NCBI GenBank assembly: GCA_028564675.1
Contig: JAOVVO010000203.1
Location: 1 to 64,000, forward strand
Origin: Onchocerca lupi
Lineage: Eukaryota > Nematoda > Chromadorea > Rhabditida > Onchocercidae
DNA: 64,000 nucleotides
Direction: 5' to 3'
Shown: positions 25,656-37,815 of the stretch, in pieces
Numbering within the stretch: the stretch's first letter is position 1
Layout: each line of letters starts with the position of its first letter
The notes under the pieces: model-generated
The model's input: only the letters and a program-made list of their open reading frames with translations
Told to the model about the DNA's origin: nothing
The model's database searches: none
Made by a program: the position numbers and the translations under genes

Positions 25656-26164
25656 TTTGCCTTCATAATTGACATTTTTGATATTGATCTGTTTTTTTCT
25701 CTTTTTTTTTCTGTTTATAAATGATGAGAAAGAGGGATTGTGAAAATATTTTAGAATTTTTTAGTAATTTTGTACAGAGAGAATTTTTTTTTCCCATAGA
25801 TTCATTGTTGGCTAAATGTTTTTATTAGTTCTGATCTTAGAAATCTGCCCAAAAAAAGAGATCAGTATGCTTGAAGCCAAAAACTGACTAACTTGTCATG
25901 GAATTAGCCTTCATCTTCGATTCGATTCCGATCAGACAAATTTTGCATTTTTAAACTTTTGAAAAATGAAATTGCATAATTTTCTTTCTCTATTGTAGTT
26001 GATTTGTTCTGTTCTGGGATAGCTTATAGTCTTTGGTTCAATCATCGAGAATTCTCTTTCGAGAAATTACATTTCATCAAAAAGTCCATCTTAATTTCAT
26101 TGATACTTTCGCAGATGAAATTAATTGCTTGCATGTAAAGAATGTTGTTACTTGCCCTCTCCTG

Positions 26165-26390
26165 CAAAAATTATTCTTGATATGATGAAGTGACCAATGA
26201 TGGAAAGGAATGAAAAATGTAGAGAGATGGACAGAAGAAAAGGTCGAAGGTCTCTTACAACCTCTGTCCACTCTCTCCCGCCTCCCCCTTTTATTGCCAA
26301 AAAAAAAAAAAAAAAAACCGATCATCGCTGTCAGCGATGTCAACCATGGGAAGGCCAAAACATACCAATCGTAGTTGATCATCTCTAACT
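26165..26390 (+). repeat. Possible diverged relative of the foldback family
   Basis: Contains GTCCACTCTCTCCCGC (as at about 24869) and ATCGCTGTCAGCGATGTCAA, resembling the sequence just outside the left arm at about 24365 (ATCGCTGTAAAAGATGTCAA). It also has the GGAATGAAAAATG and GACCAATG elements seen in the family. Similarity is patchy. Confidence 0.4.
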
Positions 26391-26399
26391 ACTACAACG

Positions 26400-27548
26400 C
26401 CAGCAGCAAGCTTAACCTTAGCGATAGCCTCCTTTTTTGACCTCAACCTCTGACCTTCCATCATCATCATCATTCTTTCTTTTTTGCTTTTCTGACACAC
26501 TAAGAGTTTTCGTATGACCTCTTGTTTCTTCTCCTTTCATTTTTAATTTAATTCCAAAATTTTTACTTTTCTCAAATTTTATAAAACTTTCTGTTCAAAT
26601 TCTTTGCCAATTAAATGGCGTATGAAATTTGACTATTCTTAGAATAAAAATTCAAGTCTTGCGGAAAAAAATTCAATGAAATTCTAATTAAAATAAATCA
26701 TTCAGTTTCTTTAATTAAGCTCTTTGCTCAATTACGATCATTTCGCTCACTTCAAATAAATAATTATCGAAAGTACTTGAATCATCTACATCTAATTTAA
26801 CTCGTATTTTGTAAAAAAAATTAGATTTTAAACGATTTCTCAAATTTATTATAAATTTGCTTCCACTATTTTTGTTAGAATGACAGATTGTCATAAATAA
26901 TTAAACAATAACAGCAACAAATTGCATTAAACTCATTCAGAAATGAATTCTTCCGAATTTTAAAATTAATGTAATCTTTGGAAATTTTTAAATCCACAAG
27001 ATATTCACTATTTTTTCTTCCGAACAACATTTGTTTTTTAGCTTAGTTTAATTAATTGATCATTTGGAAAGATCGATAATTTATTTCTAGTTTTTTAAAA
27101 TAAATATTAAATTTTTGGAGATATTTTTTAAAGATTAGAATTAGCAATCACCTTATGATAATGAAATAGATAACGAATGCGTTTTCTCGGGGAAAAAAAA
27201 TAAATAAATCGATTATCTTTAATGAAAATTCGAAAATGAAAAGTTAGTGAGATGATAGTGTTAAGAAAAATGTATCATTAATCCCGTTAATCATATTTCA
27301 GTTTCAGAATTTGCTCAGATATTTAATTTTTTTTTTAAAAACAAATCTTCTTAGATATTTAACAAAAATAATTTTAAATGATGCAAGCGTTATACTTATA
27401 TAGTAAAAAAAAAAAGTTTCATCTTTTTTCTTTTTTTCTTCTTGTTATTGTCATGATTATCGCTTCATGCGATTGTTTTTCCATTCGTATAGCAATTTTC
27501 ATGTGGAAAATGAAAAAATACTTAAAGTTAATTTAATTACAGTTTAAA
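26400..27548. other. Intergenic and 5' flank of the ZSWIM-like gene
   Basis: AT-rich. The part at about 27040-27345 recurs at 39240-39535 and therefore belonged to an ancestral duplication that included this gene's upstream region. Confidence 0.5.
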
Positions 27549-30500
27549 ATGGCATCACTGAAATATACAGATGAAATACTGAAATCATTTCCTATTACAG
27601 TTCGACAGTATGCGAAAAAAGCTGGAAATGCTTATATCGAAGTAAACATAAATAAGTATTTGAGTTCGACCAGATTATTACAAATTTTAATCTCACCGGA
27701 AAATATATATAATAACAAAATTGAAATGAAATGATGCAATAATTGCAAGCATATTAAATATGTATGAATTTGCAGAATGAAATGATTATGGAAGTAGAAA
27801 GTCATGAAATGGAAGAAAAAAGGATTGATGAATCGAAATTGTTGATGCAAGCTAAATCGTGTGCTGCAACTGCAGAATTGCAAACAATTGAGCAAGTGAG
27901 AAATGGCGAGAATAAAGATGGAAGTGCGGTAGAAGCTGCTGCAAAGAAGGCATTGATGAAACAAACTAAAAATGGAATGGAAATTTCTGATAATGACAAT
28001 AATACCTCTAAAGGTGTTACATTTTTGGCAATATTGAAATTACATTGGATTGTATCTAAACGAAATTTTGCTTTTGTTTGAATGAAAAAACGTCAAAGGA
28101 TTACGGTAGCGAATATAGCTTGTTGATCAGAAACACTCAAGTATAGCAAAATTCGATTGATAAAATCAATTGCGACGAAAATAACTCCATGACATTTGAT
28201 TGTTCGAAATTAATTGAAAAAGTTTATACTAAATTGAAAATTAAAATTTGTTATTGTTTAATATAGTAAAAATCAAAAAAAAAAAAAAAAAGAAAAAAAA
28301 ATTGAAAAAATTTCAGTAAATGAACTTCATAAAATGGCAATTGAAAATGGTTTGCGTCATAAGAAACGTAAGCCAGAGTCTGTTCGACGTATAATCCGTA
28401 AGCAACTAATGCTTTTTTTTTTTTTTTTTTTTTATTTTAATTTAGAAACAAACACTTTTTAGATGATCAGAAATGAAACATGTATTCTTTATTTATAAAT
28501 GAGAATATATTTTTAGAATGCAATACTGAGCAAAGTGGAAGTGGAAGTGAAAGTGATACGAAAATTGCCATGCAGCTATACTTTGATAAGATCAATGAAG
28601 AGCCTATTGATTTGAGCAAGAGAAATGATTTAAACAATAAAAATGAACAAGATCAAAAATTAGACAAACAATCTGATTTAGCGATATCAGGTGAACAGAA
28701 TCACGGTGAAATGTCTTGTGAGCGAAATGGTGAAGACTTTCATAGTCCGGGAAATGGTAAGAAATTGATGATCTGTTTGTGGTATTCGAAGGAAAAATTC
28801 AATCTTTCCATTCCTTATCCTTTTCAAAATCTTAATCGTTTCTTGGAGAAATTTTGATTCAAAAATATGAAATCATTGCTTTAGTCTCATCAAATGTTAA
28901 ACGTAAACGATGTGAATCGAAATTATTGAATCTCAATCAACGTTATGGCAACAGGACGTTCTCGACATTTGTACCAGAAGAGCAAGAAGAACTTCGACGT
29001 GAAGGTTCACATATTTGTGATGGGGCTACATTTCGAAGGTATTGTTTATTTTTGTAGCAAAAAAAACATAATTTAAATTAAAAATTATATGATCTCAGAA
29101 AAATATTAAAATATTAATATTTTCATCAATTATTATAAATTTTAATTTTTTTTTTCATATTTTCAGCTTCGCTGAATTTGAAAAGTATTTTGAAGCATAC
29201 AAAATTGTTGGAAATAATCCATATCGTGTAGCAAGTTCGGAGGTACTTCGAGACGGTGAAGGAAAAGTTATCGAACGATTTAAATATAAATATATTGTTT
29301 TTCATTGTGCTCATTACGGAAGTCCACGTAAAAGAGGTTACGTTAATTTTTTTTTTTTGCTTTCCTCATGACAATTTTTTAAAAAACTAAAAGATATTGG
29401 CAGTTCAAAATTTTTGAAATAAAATCAATAGTTGCTTAATTTCCTTGACCGCTAATTATAATTCAGTATTTGATATCTGAAAATATCTTAGAGTAAAATG
29501 AAAAAATATGCATAAGTTCTAGCACAATCATCAATAATAACTTTTCGATCTTCAATTTGTCTTAATAAAAAAGCTAAACACATAATATAAAGTATGCATT
29601 TGTAAGTTAGCAGTATTTTTTTTTTTACCTTAATGGATCAATGCTATGGATAATTCTTCAATTGCTCAAAAAATCAATTAAATTCATAGGAGAATTAAAA
29701 AGCAACGAATTTGGGAGAATCCTATGCAAATGTTAAATTTGCTGAAATCCAAATTTCGGAAATAGGAATGAAAATTTGTATAAATAAAATTTTAATTTTA
29801 ATAAAATTCTGAAATTCCTTCACTAAATAGTTGACAAAATTAATTCTTTCGAGAATCATTTAGTTTTTTTTTTTCATCCATTGAATTCCATTCCGTTTAT
29901 CTTTTTAATTTTGTCAATTCCATATCAGTTTATATTTCATTTCCCATTGGATGGTGTAGTGCTGAAGGATTGAAAAGAGCCAAGAAGCTGGCTTTATGGC
30001 AGCTTTGGATGTGTTAGCTTTTCTTCAGGCTTGACAAATGTCCCCAATCTTCAAATGTTAGAAATAGAGGGAGTTGAGAGAGAATTGGATATTAATCCAA
30101 GAAAAGCTGTTGCGATTGATGAATGATTTGTTTACGATTTAGTCGTTAACCATTCCACCAGCCGGCTTGCCAACTGCATATGTCGCTGTTCCACTCCAGC
30201 TGTTAGCCAGTGGTCAGTATGATCACTGGTCAATTATACCAAGCTGTAACTATGACACTGGATAGCTTTGGAAAAGAAACATCATCATCACATGTATTCT
30301 AATTAATGCTAGGGATCGAGGGACAATCCTTCTTCTGAGCAATAAGAACGATGACAAATAAATTTCATTTTGATAGAATCTTGACGAATGGACATTGTTG
30401 ATTAAAGTTTTACCTTTAAATATGAATTAAGATTAAAATAAGTTAAGAAATTTTTAGAATTATTCTTACTTCATGCTAAAGCTAATTAAAATTTATCAAA

Positions 30501-33472
30501 TTATAAACTAACTCGTAATATTCATATCTTATTGAAAGATAATTAAAAGTATCTTTTCACATCTAATTCACTATGAACTGAAATTCTTAAAAGATTAAAA
30601 TTTAATTTTAAAAGAATTTTTATTTTTTATTTTATTTTTTGATCAATTTAGCCAGAAGAAATTGCAAATGATGAAATCAGTAATTATCGCTTTCTTTTCC
30701 CTGACAGTACCATATTTACAAGGTCGTTTTTGAGAAAAAAAAAAAATTGTCTTTTTTTTTTTTTTTTTTACATTGCGGTTGTTCAATTTGACAATTTTAA
30801 AAGCATTAAATCGTCCGCAGTGGCAGCAATCTTTCATATCATAGAAATTGTGTACGCCAGCTGCTGCTTCCTTAATGTCACACGAATTGGCCATATTTAG
30901 GATGAGTGATAATTTGGAGGGATCTAACCAGCCAATCTTTTTGAAGCCATAAAATAATGAATAAATGACAATTAAATCCATGGCAAACATTTTCTTTGAT
31001 ATATTTTTTTCAATGAAATAGAGAAAAAAATTTTCAATAATTTTTAACCAATCATTAAAATGATAAGCCAAGATTATTGACACTTTTTATGTTTGAATAG
31101 TTTCGAATAATTTCCAGTAAGCCAAATTTGTTGTCCATTTTTACAATATTTATCATAAAATTAAACATTATAAAATTACATATAAATAGTTGTCGTTAAG
31201 AATTGAACTATAATTTATTCCATCAACTACATAAATAGATATATATATTTATCGATGCATATATTACGTACGTCAAAATATGTCATCTATGATGGATCCG
31301 TAAGAAATGGATCAATTGTAAATCTTATTAGTAGCATCACACACAATACATCTTTATTTATTTTGATAATGCAAGAAGACAATGAATGTCATTGTAAAAA
31401 ATAACATTATAAAAAGAAAAGTGAAATGATCTATGGCATTATCGAGAAAGTTGGTCTGAACATTTTTTGTCATTTGCTATTACTTCGAAATGAAATTCAA
31501 ATTTCTGTCAAATGACTAAATTAAAATATGAATGCATTCCTATCCATCAATTTTACATTTAAATTGTAGGTAAAGCCGAAATTTCAAGTGGCATACGTCG
31601 TTATCATTGTTTGATAATTAATTTTGAAATAAGAAATGCGCTAAATCCAAATTCTACAACTGTTAGACACTTTTAAAATTTGTCTTATATGACCAAATCA
31701 AAAATTTTAAAGAATCTATTCGTTTTTTCAGGAGGAGGCAAGCGACCAAACCAAAGCTATCTTCCTTTAGGATGTAAGGCAAGATTTCGATTAAATGCTG
31801 ATACAACTAATGGATGCTTGCGAATTTCATCGTTTCATAAAGAACACATAAATCATGAAAATAGCGAAGAGGATTATTTACGTGTTGTAAATAAAAAGCG
31901 AAGAAATTTAAATGGTAAATTTATCGATCAGCTAAAATTCTAGATTGTATTCCTAACATTGAAATTATCCAATTTTACAAAATGAATAATACATAAATAA
32001 TATAATTATAGGTGCTCGTGGATCGAAAATTATGAAAATGGAAAAAATGGATGGAACAGGTAACTTCTATTCATATTTAATTCTCTTTGATGATTTTTTG
32101 TTAGAATATAAATAAGCATACACCACTATGGTATTTCAGAAAAAGTATCATCCGGATGTGACAACACTGAAGGAACTATGCCAGATGTAAACAGAGTTGT
32201 AAATGCTTCCGAAATTGCAGAAAACAATCCTACCTCCGTTAATTCATCATCAGAAAATTCTGTTCCTATCAAATCATCGAATGAAAATACTGTTCCTATT
32301 AAAATTTCTTCCCCAGGAAATTCTACTCTTGCTATTTCATCCCAAGAGAATTCGGCTTTTGTACCAGTTACTTCGTCTCGGCCCACAGAAGTAAGCAAAC
32401 AATTTCATATCAAAAAAAAAAAAATTTATGAACGATAAAAGAATTACGAAAATTATAAAAATTATGAGCGATATAAAAGGAGTTGACATTTTTAGATGAC
32501 AGAACAGGATGATAGAACACAACAAATATTACAACAAAATATGCCTTCGAGAGATTTTCTTTTACAACAATTATTAACAGTTCAATTCTGCCATCGATTA
32601 AAGCGTATAGAATATTTGATAATGAATGGTTGGTGTACATTTTTTTGTAATATTCAGTTGATACTATTTGAGCCATATTTAATTTTAAATTAACTAAAGA
32701 CATTAGCTTGATTTTTTGCAGCAATTTTCGAGCTACGCAACATGTTCAAAAAGTTCCACGATTAAGATCGTATTTTTAAGCTGTTATCATCAAGGTCTTC
32801 CATCCATAGATTCAATTATGTACTGAATCTTTTGAATTATCTAATTGATTTAATTAGAATTCGATTTAGCATATATCATCAAATGTGGACAATACTTGCC
32901 ACAAGAAATATATCTCTCATTTATTCGTGGAGTGTATGGTGGTGATTATCATTTATCAGAATGGTTGGATGTACAACTGAAAGATGTTATGATAGTTCTT
33001 CTGAAGCCACCGGAAATACTGCTTCAAGATGAATTACCTGCTGATATTTCAATTCATGAAATAAAACAGGTTCGGATACCACAAATTCAACGTGCTATCA
33101 TAGCTATCAGAGAGGAAAAATTGAAGGTAAGAGTAACAGTTGATGCTTAATTCAAATCTCTAATAGTACGAAAATACCAATGATTTTCATATCTGAAATA
33201 AATCTCACCATTCTTACTGTATTTTCATTCCATTTCATCATTTCATCGCTGAATGTCATTTGGGTATTTTATATTTGCATAATATTTCGATAATTTTTTT
33301 GCAGAGATGCGACAAAATTATCGCTCGATTTATCAGACATATTTTTCATGCTACGTCTCAGCCTGATTTCTTGACAGCTGTTCGAGAATTCCAAAAATTT
33401 GCTGATGATGTAAGAAATATGGATACCAGTAATATTCAATCCTATGGCATGAATTCTATGTTGCAATGCTAA
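27549..33472 (+). CDS. ZSWIM3/FAR1-like domain nuclear protein
   Basis: Fourteen exons join in phase: 27549-27641, 27776-28013, 28317-28397, 28517-28756, 28885-29038, 29167-29336, 31732-31914, 32012-32059, 32140-32390, 32496-32628, 32858-33126 and 33305-33472, with possibly others; the twelve listed already give 675 residues. Residues ~265-390 (SFAEFEKYFEAYKIVGNNPY, then YKYIVFHCAHYGSPRKRG, GGGKRPNQSYLPLGCKARFR, SFHKEHINHE) resemble the N-terminal Cys/His DNA-binding module of ZSWIM1/3 and FAR1/Mutator-type transposases. Basic stretches (GLRHKKRKPESVRRIIR, VKRKRCE) look like nuclear localisation signals. A Ser/Asn/Pro-rich linker with imperfect ENSVPIK-type repeats (~430-480) precedes a helical C-terminus. 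No SWIM motif or transposase core is present. The ATG follows a TTACAG acceptor, suiting trans-splicing. I infer a regulatory protein derived from a transposase-like ancestor; the function is unknown. Confidence 0.82.
29337..31731. other. Large intron of the ZSWIM-like gene
   Basis: This 2.4-kb intron contrasts with the other introns (mostly under 250 bases). It contains a GC-richer block (about 29940-30310) with GTGGTCAGTATGATCACTGG-like sequence that vaguely recalls the foldback family, and a minus-strand ORF (30643-31083). Confidence 0.6.
30643..31083 (-). CDS. Candidate nested ORF, Cys-containing, unrecognised
   Basis: An uninterrupted 146-codon frame lies antisense inside the large intron of the ZSWIM-like gene. 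Its middle part (about 30783-30960) has coding-like composition, with DPSKLSLILNMANSCDIKEA and FYDMKDCCHCGRFNAF, including four cysteines, CCHC-like in spacing. The N-terminal part is AT-rich and may not be coding; an internal Met (MFAMDLIVIYSLFYG) could give a signal-peptide-like start at about 30991. After NNRNV it runs into a poly-lysine stretch, and GTAAAAA there could be a donor. It may be a nested gene, one exon, or a gene relic. Confidence 0.4.
   Translation of the reverse strand: MSIILAYHFNDWLKIIENFFLYFIEKNISKKMFAMDLIVIYSLFYGFKKIGWLDPSKLSLILNMANSCDIKEAAAGVHNFYDMKDCCHCGRFNAFKIVKLNNRNVKKKKKKTIFFFSQKRPCKYGTVREKKAIITDFIICNFFWLN
32722..32765 (+). other. Possible alternative terminal exon of the ZSWIM-like gene
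   Basis: After a TTTTTTGCAG acceptor at 32721, a 14-codon stretch continues the frame from the exon ending at 32628 (AIFELRNMFKKFHD) and then meets TAA. Using it would end the protein at about 544 residues and omit the last two exons. The good acceptor and matching phase are the only support. Confidence 0.35.
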
Positions 33473-35809
33473 AACATTAAAAGTTTTGAATCATCAATGC
33501 CATTTTTCCATGCTTCAGTTTTGCAAGTGCCCGGTGAAATGAATTTTACACCTTCATAGACAGAAGCCGCAAATATAACTTTCATTATTCTTTTGTTTTC
33601 GATATGTCTCTATTCCAAATAAATTCATCAAATCAAGCTTATCACATTGTCTCATATTAGTGTATCATATGATTATGATCTTTATTTCAAAATGATTTAA
33701 TGCATTGAATTCGCAACACTTTCGCATGTATTGCATCATGTAATTATTTTAGTTTCGATTAATTTCTACTCAATTATTTATAAAATATTTTGTATATTGT
33801 GATTGGTACTTCTCAGTATCGAAATACTTATTTACTGAACCTCGCATTTTTTCCTATTGCAGGAAATGTTTTTTCTTTTTTTTTTTTTTTATCATTTCAT
33901 TGTTGTGCATTATTTTCGACATGCCATTTGCAAATAAAAGTTGTTTTTTCATTTAGTACATCTTGCGTACAGTTTTTGATTTATGTGAAAAATATTGTTT
34001 GTTTAACACGTTATTTTTAAAATAGCAATAGATTACAATTTTATCGTTATATTTGCAATGTTCCAGAAAAAATGAAGTTTTTGTAAAATCTAAAGTTTAA
34101 ATTTTTATAAAAATTCTTTTTTTCTTTTTTTTTCTGCTTTCATCCTTACAAATATCATTATTAAAATTTTAAACATAGGATTTATTTTTTTTTTTTTTTT
34201 TTTTGTTATAAGAAATTTTTGATTCTAACAATCAATTTTGTTTCTTCTTTTTGTTTTCATTCTTTCTTATCATTTTATTATTAAAATTTTAAGCTTTTGA
34301 ATTATTTTTGTTTGTCGTTAGAAATTTTTGATTCTACTAAAAAATTTTGTGGAAAACAGTAAATATTATTATTATCACATTTTCTCATGCTCGTGTACAT
34401 ATAACTTATTTTCGATTTTCATATAATTCATTTTTGATAGTTAATTCTAAAGTGCCTCTTCTTTATAATTATATGTCATGTAATAGTGTGTGGTGACTTA
34501 CAGGTTTGGTTGTTAAAATTTGAAGTTTTTACTTCATTTCTTTTAGTAATTTTTAATGAATTTTTCTATGGCAATAATAAATATTGCTATTGTTATCATT
34601 ATTTACATGCATTAAATGAAATTGGTCAAATACGAAGGAAATCGATTAATTTGCTAAAATTCATTCTTATGTGAATAAAATTTCAATTAATTTTATTTGA
34701 AAAAACTGAAATGTTATAATTGCTGATCACTGTCCAGTGCTATGCGTTCAATAGCAATTCGATTCTTGATTAGGCTTATGAGATTGAATTTGCTTAAAAC
34801 GGAATGAATTAAAGGAATGTATTTTATTTGACACTATGTTATAATAATATTTTACAGTAACCGCGTTAAATATTTTATCGTATTATAATATGATCGTTAT
34901 TGCATAGGATACGTTTGAAGAGATTGATTTTCAAAAGTTAATTGGAAGTTGATCCGATCTGAATTATCTGAGAAATAGATAGTTTAAGTAATCCGCAAAA
35001 CAAAGCGCTCAATCGGATACGATGAACTTGTATCATTGAATATCTTCTTTCCATAATCATTACGCCTTTCAAATAATCTGATGTCTCCATTAATAAGGAG
35101 TACTGTAATATGATTTGGATTTAATTACTAATTGAATTTTATTCAATTTTATTTAAACAATTTCATCTTGAATAATGCTTTTCTGTCTGCTTGATTTCTG
35201 ATGACAGCATCATCGTAAACAATGAATTCTTTGCTTAGAATTCTACCAGCTAATTTGAGCCATTACGGAAACTTTTCTTCATATTGAATCTGTTCATCAT
35301 TGTCTTGACTTCACAAATTCTAAGTTTATTTACAAAAGTTTACTTTCATCAAAGAGTTTTGGTATTTTGTTATCAAACATGAAATTCAAGTTTGTACTGG
35401 GACAAAAACAAAAATGAAATTCTCGGTAGTATACTTTTCAAATCAACAATAATTCAAATTACTACTCAAACACTTAATCATAAAAATGTCCTTTTTCAGA
35501 TTAATATGAACAAATAATTTGTCAAAGCTTATGCACTTTTTTTTTTTTTTTTTTTAAATAATAGTAGCTGAGTTGAAGAGAGAGAAAAAATAAATAAAGA
35601 GATAAAAAGATAAATACTTAATATTCATTCATAATTCCGATTGACCGATGAATATTGGATATAAATTTTGGATTTAAAAATTTTATCTATCAGTCCAAAA
35701 AAAAATTTAAATAATTCATCATTTCCTTTGTTACAATCCTTTTCCATTATATTTCTTTTCTTCTTTTCACTATCGTTTCCATTTGTTGGCCAAAAAGAAC
35801 TTGCTCATT

Positions 35810-35825
35810 GTCTCTCTCTCTCTCT
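35810..35825. repeat. (TC)n microsatellite
   Basis: Eight TC units in intergenic DNA. Confidence 0.8.
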
Positions 35826-37734
35826 AATAATATCGAATTGATTTGTTTAGAAATTAATTGCTCTTAGTTAATTGCGTGATATAAATTCAAATTAAATGAA
35901 AATTTCCATAAGATAACAGCATTTGTTCAATATATAAATAAATATGAAAAATTAAGTTTATTTCACGTGAAAAAAAAATGACATTTGAAGCCTAAGCATT
36001 AAATGCGTGCTCCAAATCGGTCATTTTTATTAAGCAGAACTGGCGCGGTGGGATGAATCAAACGTTGAATTAAAGTATAAGTCTTCCGTCAAATGCCATT
36101 CATTTTCAGGGTTAATCGATTTGAATCAAACGTTGAATTAAGCATAGATCAAAAGATAAACATGTTTTTATCTGTATTATTGTTCTCAATGACGATTGGC
36201 GCCGATCTTCTTAACCGTGACAATGTAAAGGGTTCTTGTTTCTTATCGTATTGTTATCGAAACTTCGCGGTATCTCAAACTTGGGTAATTAAACTTAATT
36301 TAAAAAATTTAGATAACATGACAACGATACGCAACAATTACAAATCAATTATATCAATAGAATAATTTAAGAAGATTTATCAATATGGAAAAAAGAGGAT
36401 AACGAGTAAGAAAATAACTTGAAATATTCTAGACGGAACATCCAACCGCACTCTTCCATAGCTTTCCTTTAAAATGATCCAAAAAGAAGCATCTCTATGG
36501 CATGAGAAAGCTTTCCTTTGTAAACGCATGAGAGAGCACTTTTGTGGCATGATTTACAACAGTATAAAACAAAGGTTACAGCTATTTTACAAAGCCATAA
36601 AACAATCGAAAGCTACTTAACAAAGCTCCCTAAAACAAAGTCAGTTGATTTGAAACAAAGAAATAAATTTCATACAATTATCAAGGGCTGCAAATTATTT
36701 CATTTAAAACTAAGAAATCACTTTCATCTAATCCTCCTCGCTCATTTCAGTGACAACGATCAAAATGGAAAATTTTTGCAAATCAACTAGCTTTAAATAA
36801 CTCAACATTTGGTTCCTTCCACAGTACTAGTTTTGACTACTACCAGTTACATTCAAATTTATTGAATCTTTTAGTTAAGATTGCTAAATACAATAATAAG
36901 TTACATTTTAGCACGAAAAACTTCAATCAATTTTTAAACAGTTAATTTTGAAATTTGAAAGATAGATGAATTTAAACATGGACTAAGTCTTTCCCCATGT
37001 GTATATAATGAATTGCACAGCTTAGTACGTTGAAAACTGTGTAATAACATTATCGTCTTTGTAAAGCATCGCTTATTGTCAAAAATTTCCCCGCAAATTG
37101 AAAAATTCGAGATATTTCTCAGTTCGATGAAGTGGAAAAAGTATAAAATGTTGCATCACAAAAAAGCAATGCAAATGGAATTCAAAATGAAACACAAAGC
37201 TGCAAAAATAGAATCTATATAGAATTGGAATGAAACATAAATACAGGATCTATGTGGAATCAGTGAAAAGCGCTAATCTGAAGATATTTCAGATCTCAAT
37301 GGTTTAAGTGGATCGTTGATAGGAAGCACCATATCTCTTTGTTATCTCGGTTGCAAAAATCTATCATGTTGATCTTAATGCCGATTTTGTTATAAACTTC
37401 AAAGAGAGAGCGCTCTAGCAAAATTTCGAACAAATATGTAATTAATCAACAACATTCTCACGAAAAATCTATTGAATTTTGAGCCTCGGAGAAAAAAAGC
37501 AACCATCGTTATAGAATTTGAATTTTAAAATTTTATCAAATTTGATATTCGAATATGTTTTTTTTTTTCCCATTTTTTAATAAATCATTCAATCAGTAAA
37601 AGATTTAAACAAGAAAGTTTTGTAAGAATCGAAAAAGAAAAAAAATTTTTTTGAAATCAAATAGAAAATATTCGCAGAAAGGGAAAAATCCAAAAATTAC
37701 GGTAAGCATTCAGAAGAGAGAGAAGTTTGCATAG

Positions 37735-37815
37735 CTGCTGCATATTGACAGTGGTCAATGAGCACAATAATGGACGTTCCACCTTTCATAGTTGACATCA
37801 TCCATAGCGATAGTC
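37735..37815 (-). repeat. Fragment of foldback-family outer end
   Basis: Its reverse complement reads ATCGCTATGGATGATGTCAA, then a purine-rich spacer, then CTCATTGACCACTGTCAATA. This matches the outer flank and start of the left arm at about 24365-24425 (ATCGCTGTAAAAGATGTCAA, then CATTGACCACTGTCC). It suggests the element's true outer end lies about 40 bases outside the arm start I gave. Confidence 0.6.

Noticed and set aside
32126..32398. 90-codon minus-strand frame rich in Glu and Asp
   Set aside because: It is the antisense shadow of the Ser/Asn repeat exon of the ZSWIM-like gene, which has proper splice sites and phase.
36093..36790. Two plus-strand frames of 80-90 codons
   Set aside because: No recognisable similarity, no convincing splice context, and composition close to the surrounding DNA.
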